A stretch of 64,000 nt of DNA from Cinclus cinclus (lineage: Eukaryota > Chordata > Aves > Passeriformes > Cinclidae). The DNA lies in assembly GCF_963662255.1 (NCBI RefSeq), contig NC_085047.1, positions 113,928,214-113,992,213 on the forward strand, read 5' to 3'. A program made the translations under genes and the position numbers. Within the stretch, counting starts at the first letter, position 1, and every line of letters begins with the position of its first letter. Shown piece after piece: positions 24,410-36,213 of this stretch. The notes under the pieces were generated by a model, which was not told the origin of the DNA, searched no databases, and saw only the letters and a program-made list of their open reading frames with translations.

Positions 24410-25092
24410 AATCATAGAACAGTTTGTGTTGGAAGGGACCTGAAAGATCATCTGATTCCAAACCCCTGCCATGGGAAGAGACATCTCCCATTGTCACAGG
24501 TTGTTTCAAGCCCCAGTGTCCAACCTGGCCTGGGACACTTCCAGGGATCCAGGGGCAGCCACAGCTGCTCTGGGCACCCTGTGCCAGGGCCTGCCACCCT
24601 CCCAGGAAGAATTTTTTTTATAATGTCACATCCAGCCCTGCCCTCTGGCAGTGGGAAGCCATTCCCTGTGTCCTGTCCCTGCATCCCTTGGCAATTGTCT
24701 CTCTCCATGTTTCCTGCAGCTCCTCCAGGCCCTGCAAGGCCACCCTGAGCTCAGCCCAAAGCTTCTCCTGTGCAAGTGAACAATGCCAGCTCTGCCAGCC
24801 TTTCCTCCCAGCACAGCTGCTCCATCCCTCTGCTCATCCTGCTGCCTCCTCTGGGCTCTCTCCAGCAGCTCCAGCTCCTCCCTGTGCTGGGATCCAGGCT
24901 TGGGGCAGCTCTGCAGGTGAGCTCTCACCTGAGCACAGGGGCACAGGGACAGAATTCCCCCCTCACCTGCAGCCCAGGCTGTGGGATCAGCCCAGCACAG
25001 GGGGGTTTCTGCATCCCAGCATTTATGGACAGTGCATATCCAGCCTCTCATCCACCAGATTATCCCAAGTGGTTTGATTTCCTTTGTGGGCA
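24410..25092 (-). mobile_element. CR1 LINE, large copy B of an inverted pair
   Basis: On the minus strand the 3' end lies at the left: ATCATAGAACAGTTTGTG, GGAAGGGACCTGAAAGATC and CCCCTGCCATGGG. The body then runs through CCACCCTCCCAGGAAG, GCAGTGGGAAGCCATTCCC, CATCCTGCTGCCTCCTCTGG and CTCCCTGTGCTGGGATCC to GGGATCAGCCCAGCACAGG and a CCAGCCTCTCATCCACCAG segment near the right end. The copy is close to what I take as the consensus throughout, so it looks younger than copy A. The 217-codon plus-strand frame here is antisense CR1. The right edge is approximate. Confidence 0.95.
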
Positions 25093-28000
25093 GCTCAGTG
25101 TGAGAGGTGGAAAACTGAGAACATACCCAGTCTGGCAATTTTCAATAGCCTGGTGGTGATGCTGTTATTTGCCATGAATTTTTCTTAAAATGGTTAAAAA
25201 GAGCAAGAACTCTGAGGGAGATTCAAAGAGCTGAACATCAGAGGTGTCAAATAAGCAGTTTCTGGAATTACACCTCAGAGGGATCTGAGAAGGAGAACAA
25301 GGCAGATTTACTGGCCAGCAGGGTCATATTCACAGCATGGGACACACACTTCTAATGGGTGACATTTAGAGGCTCACAAATGGGCACAAATTGGGTGTGC
25401 TGGGCTTTTAATCCCTTGCTGTCTTTTTAGGTTATTGGTATTGGGAAGAAGGTGAAGCCACTGATGAAAATTATGAAATAAGACACTGGAAAAATCGGTT
25501 ATGGAAGTGCAACAGCAGAATTAATTTCTTTGTGTGAGCTCTGCGCTGGTTTAGGTGGGGAAAGCTCCTGCTTTAGCAGCTCAGCATTAAGTCAGAGCAG
25601 TTGGGATGTCCCTTGTCCTCTCATACACTAGCTGTTCCAGTTGTGGCAGCATGGATTTCACTGCACATGGCAAACCCCCCTTGGAAGCTGAGGAGGTGTG
25701 TAGGCTTCACATTGTCTTCACTTCATTGCTATCAGCACATGAACTATTCAGCTCAAAACCTTCTGTTTCAATTTGCCCCAAAACAAAAGCTCATTTTTCT
25801 CTGGCTGGTGTCACTGCTTGGACAAGGTGTGAGTCAAACTCTGTGGGGAACCCAAAAGAGTATAAATTATGACCAAAAAAAGATCCAACCAGCTGTCATT
25901 CCTGTTGGGGGTTGGTTTCTTGGAGGCTTCTGCTTTCCTTGGCAAACACCTGTCTTTCAAACCAAGACAATTCCTTAACATAGGATTCCTTGGACAACTT
26001 TAAATCCTCAAATTTTAAACCCAGCTGTGAACAAAATGGGATTCAAAGGGGGATGTGCCCACCCACATCCACATTCGTTGAGGGCTTCTGACAGCAAGAC
26101 TAAGTGTTATAAAAGTAGAAGTCTGGGCACTGTATTTAAAGGATTGCCTTAGTTATGGGAATAGTATTTTTAAAACAGTCATTAGCAATGCAAAGTATTA
26201 ATTATTTCGGATACACTATCATCAAAAAAGCAGCACCTTTCTGGGTTTGGTTTCTTTTTATTATTTTTTTTTTTCTTTAGGTGTAGCTCCTGGGTTTAGA
26301 TGAGCATTTGCACGTTTTCTTGCCCAGGAATAAGTCTGATGAGAATGAATTATTCTCTTGCATTCACACCTGCCAGTATCCACAGCAGCCTTGTCTTGAT
26401 GGGAGCCTGCAATTCTCACAAATGTCAGTGATAAATGTTTACCTAAGTGGGAGGAGGGAAGAAAAGATTCTGTACATCCATTTAGTTCTAAGAAAAAAAA
26501 ACCAAACATCCAGAATCCACAAAAACAACAAGAACAAAACCAATAAAACAAAAAACCCAAGCCTTTTCAATCTGCACTATCTTGGCAGGAAGCGGGGTGG
26601 GTTTGGTGATACTTTTAACCTTGCCAGGAAAATGGAGGTGCAGGTAGAAAGAGGAAAACGATGGCTGAGAAATAGAAATTTATTTAAGTCATTTTTCTCT
26701 GTAGCTTGGGAACTAAAGCTTTCCTACTTCTTTTCAGTCCTGAATAAATGCCTTTCCTTCATGGGCTCGCATGCATATTATGCATAATCCTTTAGATATG
26801 CTTGCCAGCTGTGTGGCAGAGATATGGGCTGCTGGGACTTTGCTACATTAAAAATGGTGGAGATACTTCACCAAAAAAAAAGAACAGAAATGGAATAATT
26901 ATTTGCATAATCTTTCTAGAGTCACCTAGATTTCTTGAAAGCAGCTTAACATGTTTGGAATAATCTATTAGGGAAATATTAAGGGAAAAATACCCCTTTT
27001 TCCTACTGACCACATGCATTTTTATTTTCTCTCAGTCTAACAGAATGAAATTGCTTTATTCTCATTTTAAGAATGCTTTATTTCATAAGAATAGCTTGTA
27101 TTTTAAACACTGTGGGTACATTTGCTTCCTACAGAGTAACGGAAAAAAATATAAGTTTTTCTCATTTCTGCCAAATGAGTTCACAGCAACTTATTTTTAC
27201 CACATCTATTTTTTTTTCCCCAAATACTGTTTCTTTTCCACTTGGTATTTATGACCTTTTGTTCTTTGTTTGTGATGCTTTACCTAGAAGAGAATGCCCA
27301 CATCTCTGCAGAATGTCAGGAAGAATGTGAACACTATGTAGATATGTAATCACCATATATAGCTAATTTAATTTCTTGCAATAACGACTGTTTGTGTAAA
27401 AGTCTGACACCATCATTCTCTCCCAGTTGTTTTGTCTTTCCCCTGTCACCCCCCCCCCCTTCCCCTTCCTCCCAGCAACTGAGATGAAAATTAAGTCACA
27501 GAGGAAAGATATTTTTTTCTCTCAGATTTTCAGGTCCCTGTGTAGTTTTGGCTTGGAGAACAGCTGTTCTTCCAAAGAAGGAACAAAAAAATCCACATTT
27601 TCTAATATTATCAGGTCTATATTTTTGTTCTTGCTATGTAAACATCCAATATTTGCAGTCTAAATGTCCGGCAGAGCAATGTAAATATCCAATACCAAAT
27701 CAAAATAGATGTACCTCACAGATGTTATTTTTAATAAAAAGGTGTTCAAACACTTTGGTGAATTGATAAGATGGGGCACCGTGGATAAATAAAGACAAAA
27801 ATGTTTTGCACAGAAACACCATCACTTTAATCTGCATTTCTATTGAACATTATGTTGTCACATTATATTTGTATATTCCCATGAAAAAAAGGATAAAAAG
27901 GGCTGGTAGGTGCTTTTTAATCATCTCAGTAGGTTTCAAATCAAACAGCTCTTTAAGAGTATTTGGAAGCATGAAACAATTGTCTTATCTCCATCAGATG

Positions 28001-29825
28001 AGTCCTTTCTTGCTTTCAGGAACTACATCACAGGCTCTACAGCTCTCCTGCACCTGCCTAATTTGTCAGGGTTAATCTATTTATAGGCTACAGTTTTGCT
28101 TGCCCAAGAAAGTTGCATTTATTTTAATAACAAGCATTTTTACTCCCATTAGCTTGCCCAGTGCTTAAGACCATTTGAGAAGTGTTTATTTTTGTTCCAG
28201 CTTGAAAAGACCCTTGATCTCTTGAGAATGAGAAAAAAATAAATCTGATTTAAAATTTTATGCAACCTCATGTTCCTTGCACTGGTTAACTAAAACAGTA
28301 TGAAATAATAAAAATAAAAATGTTAGTAGAAGTCTATGATATCATCTACTAAGAAGAAAGCCTTGAACATAAATATCGCAGTCCTTTAGTGCTATTGGAA
28401 ACTGAGGAAAAATGAGGAATTTAGAGGCAATGAATATTCCTTTGCTGATGTAAAAAAACCCAAAAACATATATTTTTTTTCAGGCTTATGAGATGGTGTT
28501 ACAAACCATACAGTAATGAAAATGAACAGTAAAAGCTGTAAAATGTAGCTTTGCATCCTCATAAAATTTTAAGAAAAATAAATTTGTGGGGCAGTTAACA
28601 TACTTTATAATACAAAGATAATCATCGCTTTTATTGTAACTGTAGCATATGTGAGGATGTTTGTTTAGCTCCCCAGTTGTCAGATTTGAGGTTGAAAGTT
28701 TTTAATAGCCTCTGGGTATCAACTCTACAGCCTCAGGCTGCTGTTTGTAATTTAATATGAGTAATTTATTATGAAGAGAGAAAAAACAAGAATTGCCCAG
28801 TAGCTATGAAAGCACATTTACATTATAATTATTAGGCACATAACAGCTCAAAAATAGATAAAAGGAATTTTAGAGTAGCATTGGCAGTAGCAATAGTATC
28901 ATCTGCTAAGATAAAGCAGGGAAATGTAGCTCTAGAGAAATTACTTGTGAGGGAAGCAGTGGTTATAGTCGAAAGGTCATCCCCATCTCAGCTGCTGACT
29001 TGGTTTTAATGCAAACCACTCATGGGAAGTAGTGTGTAACTTAGAAATATCATCTTTCTGAGCTCTCTCAGGCTGTGTGGTGATAAGTATGCATCAGAGC
29101 AAGAGGGGTTTTTGGGGCAGACTGCTCTGGCACCAGTACCTCTGTAGGTGATTTCTAATTTTGCTTTTTTTTTTATTGAATGTTTCCACTTTTGGTAAAC
29201 TCGTTTTTATAAATTAGAAACTAATATTACAAAGTTTATAGTGGTCCTCCCATGGAAACTCAGTCCTGTGAACCAGGCTTCCCAGAAGAGCTTGGCACTG
29301 AAGAGCACCAGGAGCCCAAGCTGCCAAAGGGTTGGTGTTCACTTCTCTCAACAGAACAGCTGAAAAGCTTCTCCCTGACTGAATCTGGAGATGCATCTCC
29401 AGACGTACATACATCTCCATACTTACATACATACATCTCTACAGACATACAGTGCATCTCCACGTATTTCCCCCACATTTTAATGCCTCAAAATCTGAGA
29501 TAAAATCACACAACTGGCCTTCTAGGCAGTTAAGATGCCAAATGTTTGCTTTCTGTATGTGATGCAGATTTACCTCGTGTGTGGCATCCTAAATAACCAC
29601 AGGCATGGAAGCCTGGGAGTTTCTAGGAGTGTTCCCTGTGGTGATTTCTCTCCTCTGCCTCCTCCAACATTTTCCTTGTAGTTTCTTCTCTACCAAGCAT
29701 ACCTCACAGTCCTGTGCACGTGTCCTCACCAGACCTCTGAATGTCTGCTCAGGGTCCTCATTCATAAGGTTTTTTTGGGGGCAGTTATTTACTGGCTTTC
29801 AAAAATATCTGGAAAATGTTTTTGG
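25093..29825. other. Long single-copy non-coding stretch
   Basis: About 4.7 kb without a recognised transposon. It holds a T-rich patch near 26260-26277, an A/C-rich patch at 26490-26560, an 11-bp C run at 27449-27459, a possible conserved element at 28620-28900, and a 20-bp perfect palindrome at 29384-29403 followed by degenerate CATCTCC repeats. No coding exon is recognised. Confidence 0.4.
29384..29466. repeat. Perfect 20-bp palindrome followed by degenerate CATCTCC repeats
   Basis: TCTGGAGATGCATCTCCAGA at 29384-29403 equals its own reverse complement. The right arm continues into a run of similar words, ACATACATCTCC, ACATACATCTCT and GTGCATCTCC, up to about 29466, so the block looks like a short, decayed tandem array built on the same CATCTCC core. 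Confidence 0.8.
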
Positions 29826-29931
29826 GCATGGGGTGTGATTCTTGAGATGTCCTGTGCAGGGCCAGGAGTTGGCCTGTAATTATCCTTATGAGCTCCTTGC
29901 AAATCAGGATATTCTAGGATATTTTGAAAAA
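29826..29931 (+). mobile_element. CR1 LINE, short 3' end of a third tail type
   Basis: The segment carries GGGTGTGATTCTTGAGATG, CCTGTGCAGGGCCAGGAGTT, ATCCTTATGAG and CAGGATATTCTAGGATATT. I recognise this as a CR1 tail type ending in a GGATATTCTATG-like repeat. It is clearly decayed, and only about 100 bp are present. Confidence 0.65.
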
Positions 29932-31836
29932 TCTGTCTCATGGTGTACTTCCACCAGCTGATGTAAGTGATATTTTTTGTCCTCTTCCTGCTCCATGCCC
30001 TGGACACCCAGCAATTAATTAGTGCCTGTGTTTCCCGTGGGTCCTGCCTCCTGGAGTGGCTGTGCTCACAGATGTGTGCCTGTCCATTTTTAAGAACTTT
30101 ATCCCATCCCTGGTACCCTCAGAAGGAATCATATCCTTTTCCAGGTCATCCTATGGAGACACTGCTGACCACGCTGCTGGAATAACACCTGTGCTGAAAC
30201 TCTGGGTTTTTTTGTGCCACTATGAATTCTGCAGTCTGCACATACCTGCTGCTGTCAGGTTCCTGCAGAGGAAGGCTTGTAAGGTCTCCAGGTCCTGTGT
30301 GATTCCATGATTCCTCAGGAGTGTGGTACACAATGATAGGTGGCTGTGCATTACCTGGTTACAGCACAAACAGAAACTACTCCTTGAAACTCTGTCCTTA
30401 GAGAGTAATATCACCAGAGGTGTAACTCTTAATTTTATTTTATTTTTGCACAACCATAGGCAGAACACATTTTTTTCTAAGGCTTGAAGAGCTCGATTGT
30501 GTCCATTTCTTTCCTGCAGTGAATCCGTCCTAATGCAGCAATGACCTAGGGGAAAGCACATCCAACAAGGCAGTGAAATCTGCAAGTACACGTCTGGGGA
30601 TGCCAAGGGGGCAATAACATCCAAAATTGCTGGAATAAAATAGGAGGCTGTGGTGGAAAGATGATGCATGCAATTCAATTCAAAGTGCAATGAAACTACA
30701 AAGGAAAATCCAGAAGCAAATAAGATTTTTAAAAGATGCTTATCACAGCAGCCTAATCAAGATAATGGGATTACTGAGCAAACCCTTTAAAATCATTCTC
30801 ACAGATATTACACACCATTTGTCATATCATTAAATGCAATTTGAAAATGGCTGTCAGGTATAAAGCAAGGTCTGTGTTCTCTCTATGCATGGAATTCTAG
30901 TACAATTTAAACAGAAAAGAATAGAAGTGCTGCTGTTCAGGACATAGAATCAGACTTAGGGAAGCAGCCACAACCACTGCAGACCCTCAGTACATGATTA
31001 AGTGCCTCCCTGCACTGGAGTCTTCATTCTTTAATTCAACCTCTCCTTTAATAACATTTGCAAATTCTTTCATCTACCCTGCATCTTTAATAAGAGACTC
31101 TGAGTAGTAAAGCAATCACATTTGACAAGAATTAAAGCATATTTGCTTCAGTTTAGGGTGGTTTAAGGTTACTCACAGTGAAAATGAGCAGCACAGAAAG
31201 GTTTCACTGGAAGTCCCTTCTTTTCTTCAAGTTGCCAAGATACCTGTCTTGAAAAGATCAGTCAAACACTATGTCATGTCAAGAAACTGTTTTCTATTTC
31301 TGCTAATAGAGACATGGACATATTTAAGTGAGACAAAAACAATTCAAATTCATGTTGACCAGGTGCTTCAATTACTTAATTCACAAAAAATATGAAAAAA
31401 AAATAATAAAAATGAGAAAAAATACAGTATGTTCCCTGATACGATTAATTTTTTTAACAAATAGCACCCAACACCTTCTAAACAAAATGAAAGAGTAGAG
31501 AAGAATGACCAATAACCATTGCTACCTTCAATAACTTCAGTAGGGTTGTAATTGATTTGGATTTTTAAGGGGCTGACTAACAGAAATTTTAACTTTTTTG
31601 TTGCACCCTTGGTGAATGATTTTAGTGTATGCTGCACTCAATTGAAACTCTTCCTGTCATTTTGGGGTACATCTTAACATCGTTGGTGCATTTGAGTTGC
31701 CTGCCATCCTCATTCCTTCTTTTTAAAATGGGAAGAGCATCACGGACAAGGTGGTCAGATATGTTACTTTAGGGTATGAGGTTGTTTTCTAGTGTTTGCA
31801 GAGGACCTGTGATTCCTTGTTTCCTGAATCCTGTGA
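29932..31836. other. Single-copy non-coding stretch
   Basis: No repeat is recognised. A 156-codon minus-strand frame at 30220-30690 shows no family resemblance and no supporting splice context, so it is not called a gene. The rest is AT-rich. Confidence 0.38.
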
Positions 31837-32212
31837 GTCTGTTTGGTGGCCCAGCCTGGAGAAGAGAAGGTTGTGTGGACACCTCAGACCAACTTCCAGT
31901 GTCTGAAGGGGCTACAGGGAAGTCAGAGAGGAGCTCTGCATCAGGAACTGCAGTGACAGGACAAAGGAGAATGGCTTCAAATCAAAAGAGGGGAAATTTA
32001 GGTCACGTATTGGGAAGAAATTCTTCCCTGGGAGGATGGGGAAGCCCTGGCACAGGGTGCCCCTGGATCCCTGGCAGTGCCCAAGGCCAGGTTGGACACT
32101 GGGGCTGGAGCAGCCTGGGACAGTGGGAGGTGTCCCTGCCATGGCAGGGGGTTTGGAATCAAATAATCTTTCAGATCCCTTCCAACCCAAACCATTCTAT
32201 GGTTCTGTAATT
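31837..32212 (+). mobile_element. CR1 LINE, 3' portion of about 375 bp
   Basis: Landmarks in order: GCCCAGCCTGGAGAAGAG, GAATGGCTTCAAATC, GGGAAGAAATTCTTCCCTGG, GCCCTGGCACAGGGTGCCCC, CCAAGGCCAGGTTGGACAC, GGGAGGTGTCCCTGCC, ATGGCAGGGGGTTTGG, CCCTTCCAACCCAAACC and ATTCTATGGTTCTGTAATT. It is well preserved in the 3' half and lies in plus orientation. Confidence 0.95.
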
Positions 32213-33561
32213 TAGCATCTTCCGAACACCTACTGGATTACTGAATTTTGTTTGCTTGCCTGAGGGTGGGAAAGTCAGCCCTGACTTTTTTGCTCATGTG
32301 TGCTGTGAAAGAGTCTGGGGCCACCAATTGCTCAACTGAGTGGTGTCTAGAAAAAAAAAAAATCTGTAACCCTCTTATTATCATGATATATGACTTAACT
32401 GCAGCATCAAATTTGTTTGAGACATCCTGAGGGATGTGGAGTGTGCCTGTATGATATGGGAAGGAAGTTTTTGTGTCACCAGCCTTCTTGAAATTCTATT
32501 TTAATTCAGTTGTAGTTCTGTGGGCGTCTACACACAGAAGGTCATGCTGTGGTTCTAATTAGGGCCTGTCATGTAATTAGGTGCAACTGTTTAGAAATAC
32601 TGATGTCAAATCTTGTTTGCTATGGGAAATTTGTCACTACTGCATTAACTGTGGGCAGGAGAAGGCTTACAAAGGTTTAAAAACCTCCCTATTAGTGCTT
32701 GAAGAGTGTTTGAGACAATTTTGAGGAAAGTAAATGTGCTTAACTACCAAAAAAATCAATTATCAAAGGCATCTGGGTGCCCAACACAAAGTTTTAATGG
32801 AAATAAAAATTGTCTAGGTAGAAGAAACCATTTCAAATATGAGAAGATTTTTTAAAAAATGTGAATAGCTATGAAAATAATTTACCTGAAGTAATCATTA
32901 TAGGTCAAGATAAAAATGTGAGAGATACTTCAGAGTATAAAAAAATAGATTAAATTATTAAAGAAGGAGTAATTTGTGTAAGAGCAGCTCAGGACAGAGG
33001 AAGTTGACTAATGTAATACCACAGAATTGCCATTACAGGATGATTGCTGTTAATTTTTTGATTACCCAGTAATAGAATAAGCAGTGCAGTGATTAACTGG
33101 CTCATGGAAGAATAGGGAGCAGTTAATCTGAAGCAGTGCTGTCATAAAATCCAGAAAAACTCCGAGCTGGATAGCTGCAGATAAGTGTCTGCTGTGGATG
33201 TTATGTAGGGCACAGGAACCAAGGCAAAAATGAATGTAGGCCCAGCAGGGACCCAGAGCAAAAGAGTTAAACAAATAATGCCTGGCCATTATGGTGCACT
33301 GTTGTGTCAGAGATTTGAAAGCAGTTGTGCAACAAGAATCTTTGGACAGCCTTCCACACCTACTGTTTTAAATCAATCTTTTGTTGCAGAACTGAATGGA
33401 TTGTATATGCAGAGCTAATTCCTCTGGAAATCTGCCTGTTGGGATTTTCTTTGCATCCTGATCAGAAGCAGCGTGACAAAATCAGTAATTCCTACCTGGC
33501 CATGGTTTGATAAGCAAGCTGGGGAGAGGAAAAAGAGGTTTATTTTTGCTTTTTTTTTCAC
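32213..33561. other. Single-copy non-coding stretch
   Basis: AT-rich DNA with no repeat, gene or unusual composition that I recognise, apart from a short A run near 32350. Confidence 0.4.
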
Positions 33562-34084
33562 ATCATCACAGAATGGTCAGGCTGGAGGGGACCAGAGTGG
33601 GTCACTGGTGTCACCTCCCTGCTCCAGCAGGGCCATCCCAGAGCACAGGGCACAGGGCTGTGTCCAGGTGGCTCTGGAATATCCCCAGGGAGGAGACTCC
33701 AGCCCCTCTCTGGGCTCTGCTCAGGGCTGGGCACTGCCCAGGGCAGAAGTTGTGCCTCCTGTGCAGGGGGAATTGCTGGGCTCAGTCCCTGCCCGTGGCT
33801 CTGGGGCCATTGCTGGGCCCTGGAGCAGAGCCTGGGACTGCTCTGCCCTCCCTGCACACGGGGACAGACAGACAGGGACAGCCAGGGACAGCCAGGGACA
33901 GACAGCCAGGGACAGACAGACACCAGGGACGGGCAGGGCTCAGCCCCTCCCAGCTGGGGCTCCTCTCCAGGCTGAGCAGCCCCAGCTCCCTCAGCCTTTC
34001 CTGGGCACGGAGATGCTCCAGGCCCTTGCTGAGCTCCAGGAGCTCCTGTCCCTGCTGTGCTGAGGAGCCAGAGCTGGGCACAGC
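33562..34084 (-). mobile_element. CR1 LINE, G+C-rich copy of about 520 bp
   Basis: On the minus strand the 3' end lies at the left: CATCATCACAGAATGGTCAGG, GGCTGGAGGGGACCAG and TCCCTGCTCCAGCAGGGCC. The body continues through GAGGAGACTCCAGCCCCTC to CTCCTCTCCAGGCTGAGC, CCCCAGCTCCCTCAGCC and CTCCAGGAGCTCCTGTCC. The G+C content is well above the flanks and makes long open frames on both strands (up to about 205 codons), which are not genes. A short GGGACAG minisatellite is embedded at 33861-33930. Confidence 0.93.
33861..33930. repeat. GGGACAG minisatellite inside a CR1
   Basis: Six consecutive units start with GGGACAG and differ in tail length (10, 14 or 17 bp, built from ACAG and CCA). The array lies within the CR1 copy at 33562-34084 and has grown by local duplication after, or during, insertion. 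Confidence 0.85.
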
Positions 34085-36088
34085 AGCTCACACTCTTTTA
34101 ATTTCCGGAAATACTTTATTTTAAATAAATATTTTGACCATAAAGTAGATTTTTTTTTTACTCTTTCATCAACCATCAAATTTATTTGATTGCATTCAAA
34201 TTAAGAGGCCATATATGCAGCATAGCTGAGGAAGCAGCAGAATTTCTTTATGCCAGAAGTACCATTCTCTTGATAGTAAAACATTCTTGGTGTCTGTCAT
34301 TTGAGCCCAACTAAGGGTGAGAATCACCTGACACTATAGCCTTGCCTGATTTGTGTACTTTGTGCAGTTGTTATTCTGTCTTGGCAGAAAACGTCACAGC
34401 CACCCTCTTTCCCATTGCCATCTACACTGGAAGAGCAGAGATAAATTATAAATATAAATATAAATATAAATATAAATATAAATATAAATATAAATATAAA
34501 TATAAATATAAATATTTCTCCTATTGTCACACATAATGGGACAATAAATCACTCTGCCCCAAATTTCTCCTGAACAATGAAGCCCCTGTTGGAAACATCG
34601 CTGAAACTCTCACTTCTAAACCTGAGTTCTGGGGATGCAGACAAAACGCTGGCTGATGGGGACATAGCAACCAGGAAATTATAGAACACAATTCTCAGTG
34701 GCCAAATTCCCCCCAGCTCAGTGCCACGAACCTGCAGTAAGGCAAAACTGAAGGGCCCCAGCTGATGGCAGAAGGTGACACTTCCAATGCTGTACTCACT
34801 ACATCACACCTGCCTTGCTGTGGCAGCTGCAAATTTGAGGGGAAAGTGCTCTAAATGAGCCTCACGTGATGTTTAATTCCAAGTGGGAGCAAGGGCAGCT
34901 TTGAGCACTGTCAGCTTCAGAGGTGTGTTGCACTGGTTGCTCAGGTGATTGTTAAATACTCAAAATCTGCTCTGTTTGTACACTGCAAGTTGGTGGCAGC
35001 TGTGGGACTGTTTATCGAGCACTTACACCTGTGTGCACTGCAGACAGAGGCTGCTTGCACAAAACTCTTTCAGAAATAGTGCAGGTTTCATATTTACCTT
35101 TGCTAATCCCTGCACTTGGAGGTCATATTGGAAAAGGGGATGAGCAGGTGTTGGTGGGAGCAGCACCACTCATGCACAAAGGAACAACCTGGAAGGTCTA
35201 AACACCCCGTTTTGAGGTTCATATTTTGGTGGCATTTACTTTTTATGAGCCTGTATGAAGGCAAGATTAAATGCTTTGATTTTGAGAAGGTAATTTTTAA
35301 AGCTTGGCTACTATCACCTTTCTAAACTCTAAAATTTCCTTTGAAGAGATGATTCATTTGTTATAGATGAAGCCTCTATTAATTTTTTTTTTGTTCAAAT
35401 CAGATTGGTGGAACATGGAACATTCATTTTATTTCGAAGTAATGCAAAGTATTATGAAATATATGTAATACGTAAATATTAACTTTTATTAATTGCTTTA
35501 GCTAGTACATAAATGGAAAAGGAAATGCTGTCTTTAAGCAAACTCTACAAAATCTCTGCCTTGGAACTTTTCTTGTTTATGATTCTCCAAATGTCTGGGC
35601 ATCTCATTTTTGAAAACCACCCACTCATATTCCTTATTTATTCGAATGAACTGTGATTTCTCTCTCCAAACACCTTCAGGGCTTATTTTCTCATTGTTTC
35701 AAGGTAAAACAGAAAATTATTATGGTAAAGAGTGAATTTCATATGTTAATACAAAACAGTATTTTGAAGCACCAGTTCTCAACTAATGGCCTAAAGGTTC
35801 TCACCTAAAATTTGCTGAGTTTAATGGCAAAAATTAAATAAAGATGGAATTTTGTGGAGACAAGAGCGCTTTGAGGAGGGTTCGTGTCAGTGCTGTCTCT
35901 CTTGTCCATGCATTAAGAATGAAATGTGCTTTGGAGCATCCCTGCAAAGACAGAAGGAAAATCAGAGTGCTCTGCTCCTTCTCTGATCTCCTCTCTTCCC
36001 TCAGACTGATTTTGATCCCACACTAATCACAATGTTACACCTTTAAACACTGCATACAATATTTTTACAACCCAGCTGCCATTACCAA
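34085..36088. other. Non-coding stretch with a hexanucleotide repeat
   Basis: Apart from the (TATAAA)n array at 34447-34514, this is single-copy AT-rich DNA with no recognised gene or transposon. Confidence 0.4.
34447..34514. repeat. (TATAAA)n hexanucleotide repeat, 11 units
   Basis: Eleven exact TATAAA units in a row. Each unit is a canonical TATA-box core, so the array is a dense set of potential TBP contact sites on the plus strand. The open frames of Lys-Tyr on plus and Ile-Phe on minus are artefacts. Confidence 0.95.
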
Positions 36089-36213
36089 GAATCATAAAGC
36101 CAAATAAAGTGGTTGGAAGGGACTGTAAAGATCACCCAGATCCAACCTCCCTGCCAAGGGCAGGGAACTTTCCACTGGGTGAGATTGCTCAGAGCTCCAT
36201 CCAGCCTTGAAGG
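36089..36213 (-). mobile_element. CR1 LINE, short 3' fragment
   Basis: On the minus strand: AATCATAAAGCC (decayed tail), GGTTGGAAGGGACTGTAAAG, CAACCTCCCTGCC, AAGGGCAGGG and CCATCCAGCCTTGAAGG. It is followed on the right by an A/T-only patch (AATAATAAATAATAAAA) to about 36262. Confidence 0.88.

Noticed and set aside
24424..25077. Open frame of 217 codons on the plus strand, the longest in the window
   Set aside because: It is the antisense strand of CR1 copy B and has no protein identity of its own.
30220..30690. Minus-strand open frame of 156 codons
   Set aside because: Cys- and Leu-rich without a pattern I know, no plausible promoter or splice sites, and no repeat explanation either. I treat it as chance.
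33507..34124. Overlapping open frames of 177 to 205 codons on both strands
   Set aside because: High G+C content of a CR1 copy plus a GGGACAG minisatellite removes stop codons. No family is recognisable in any frame.
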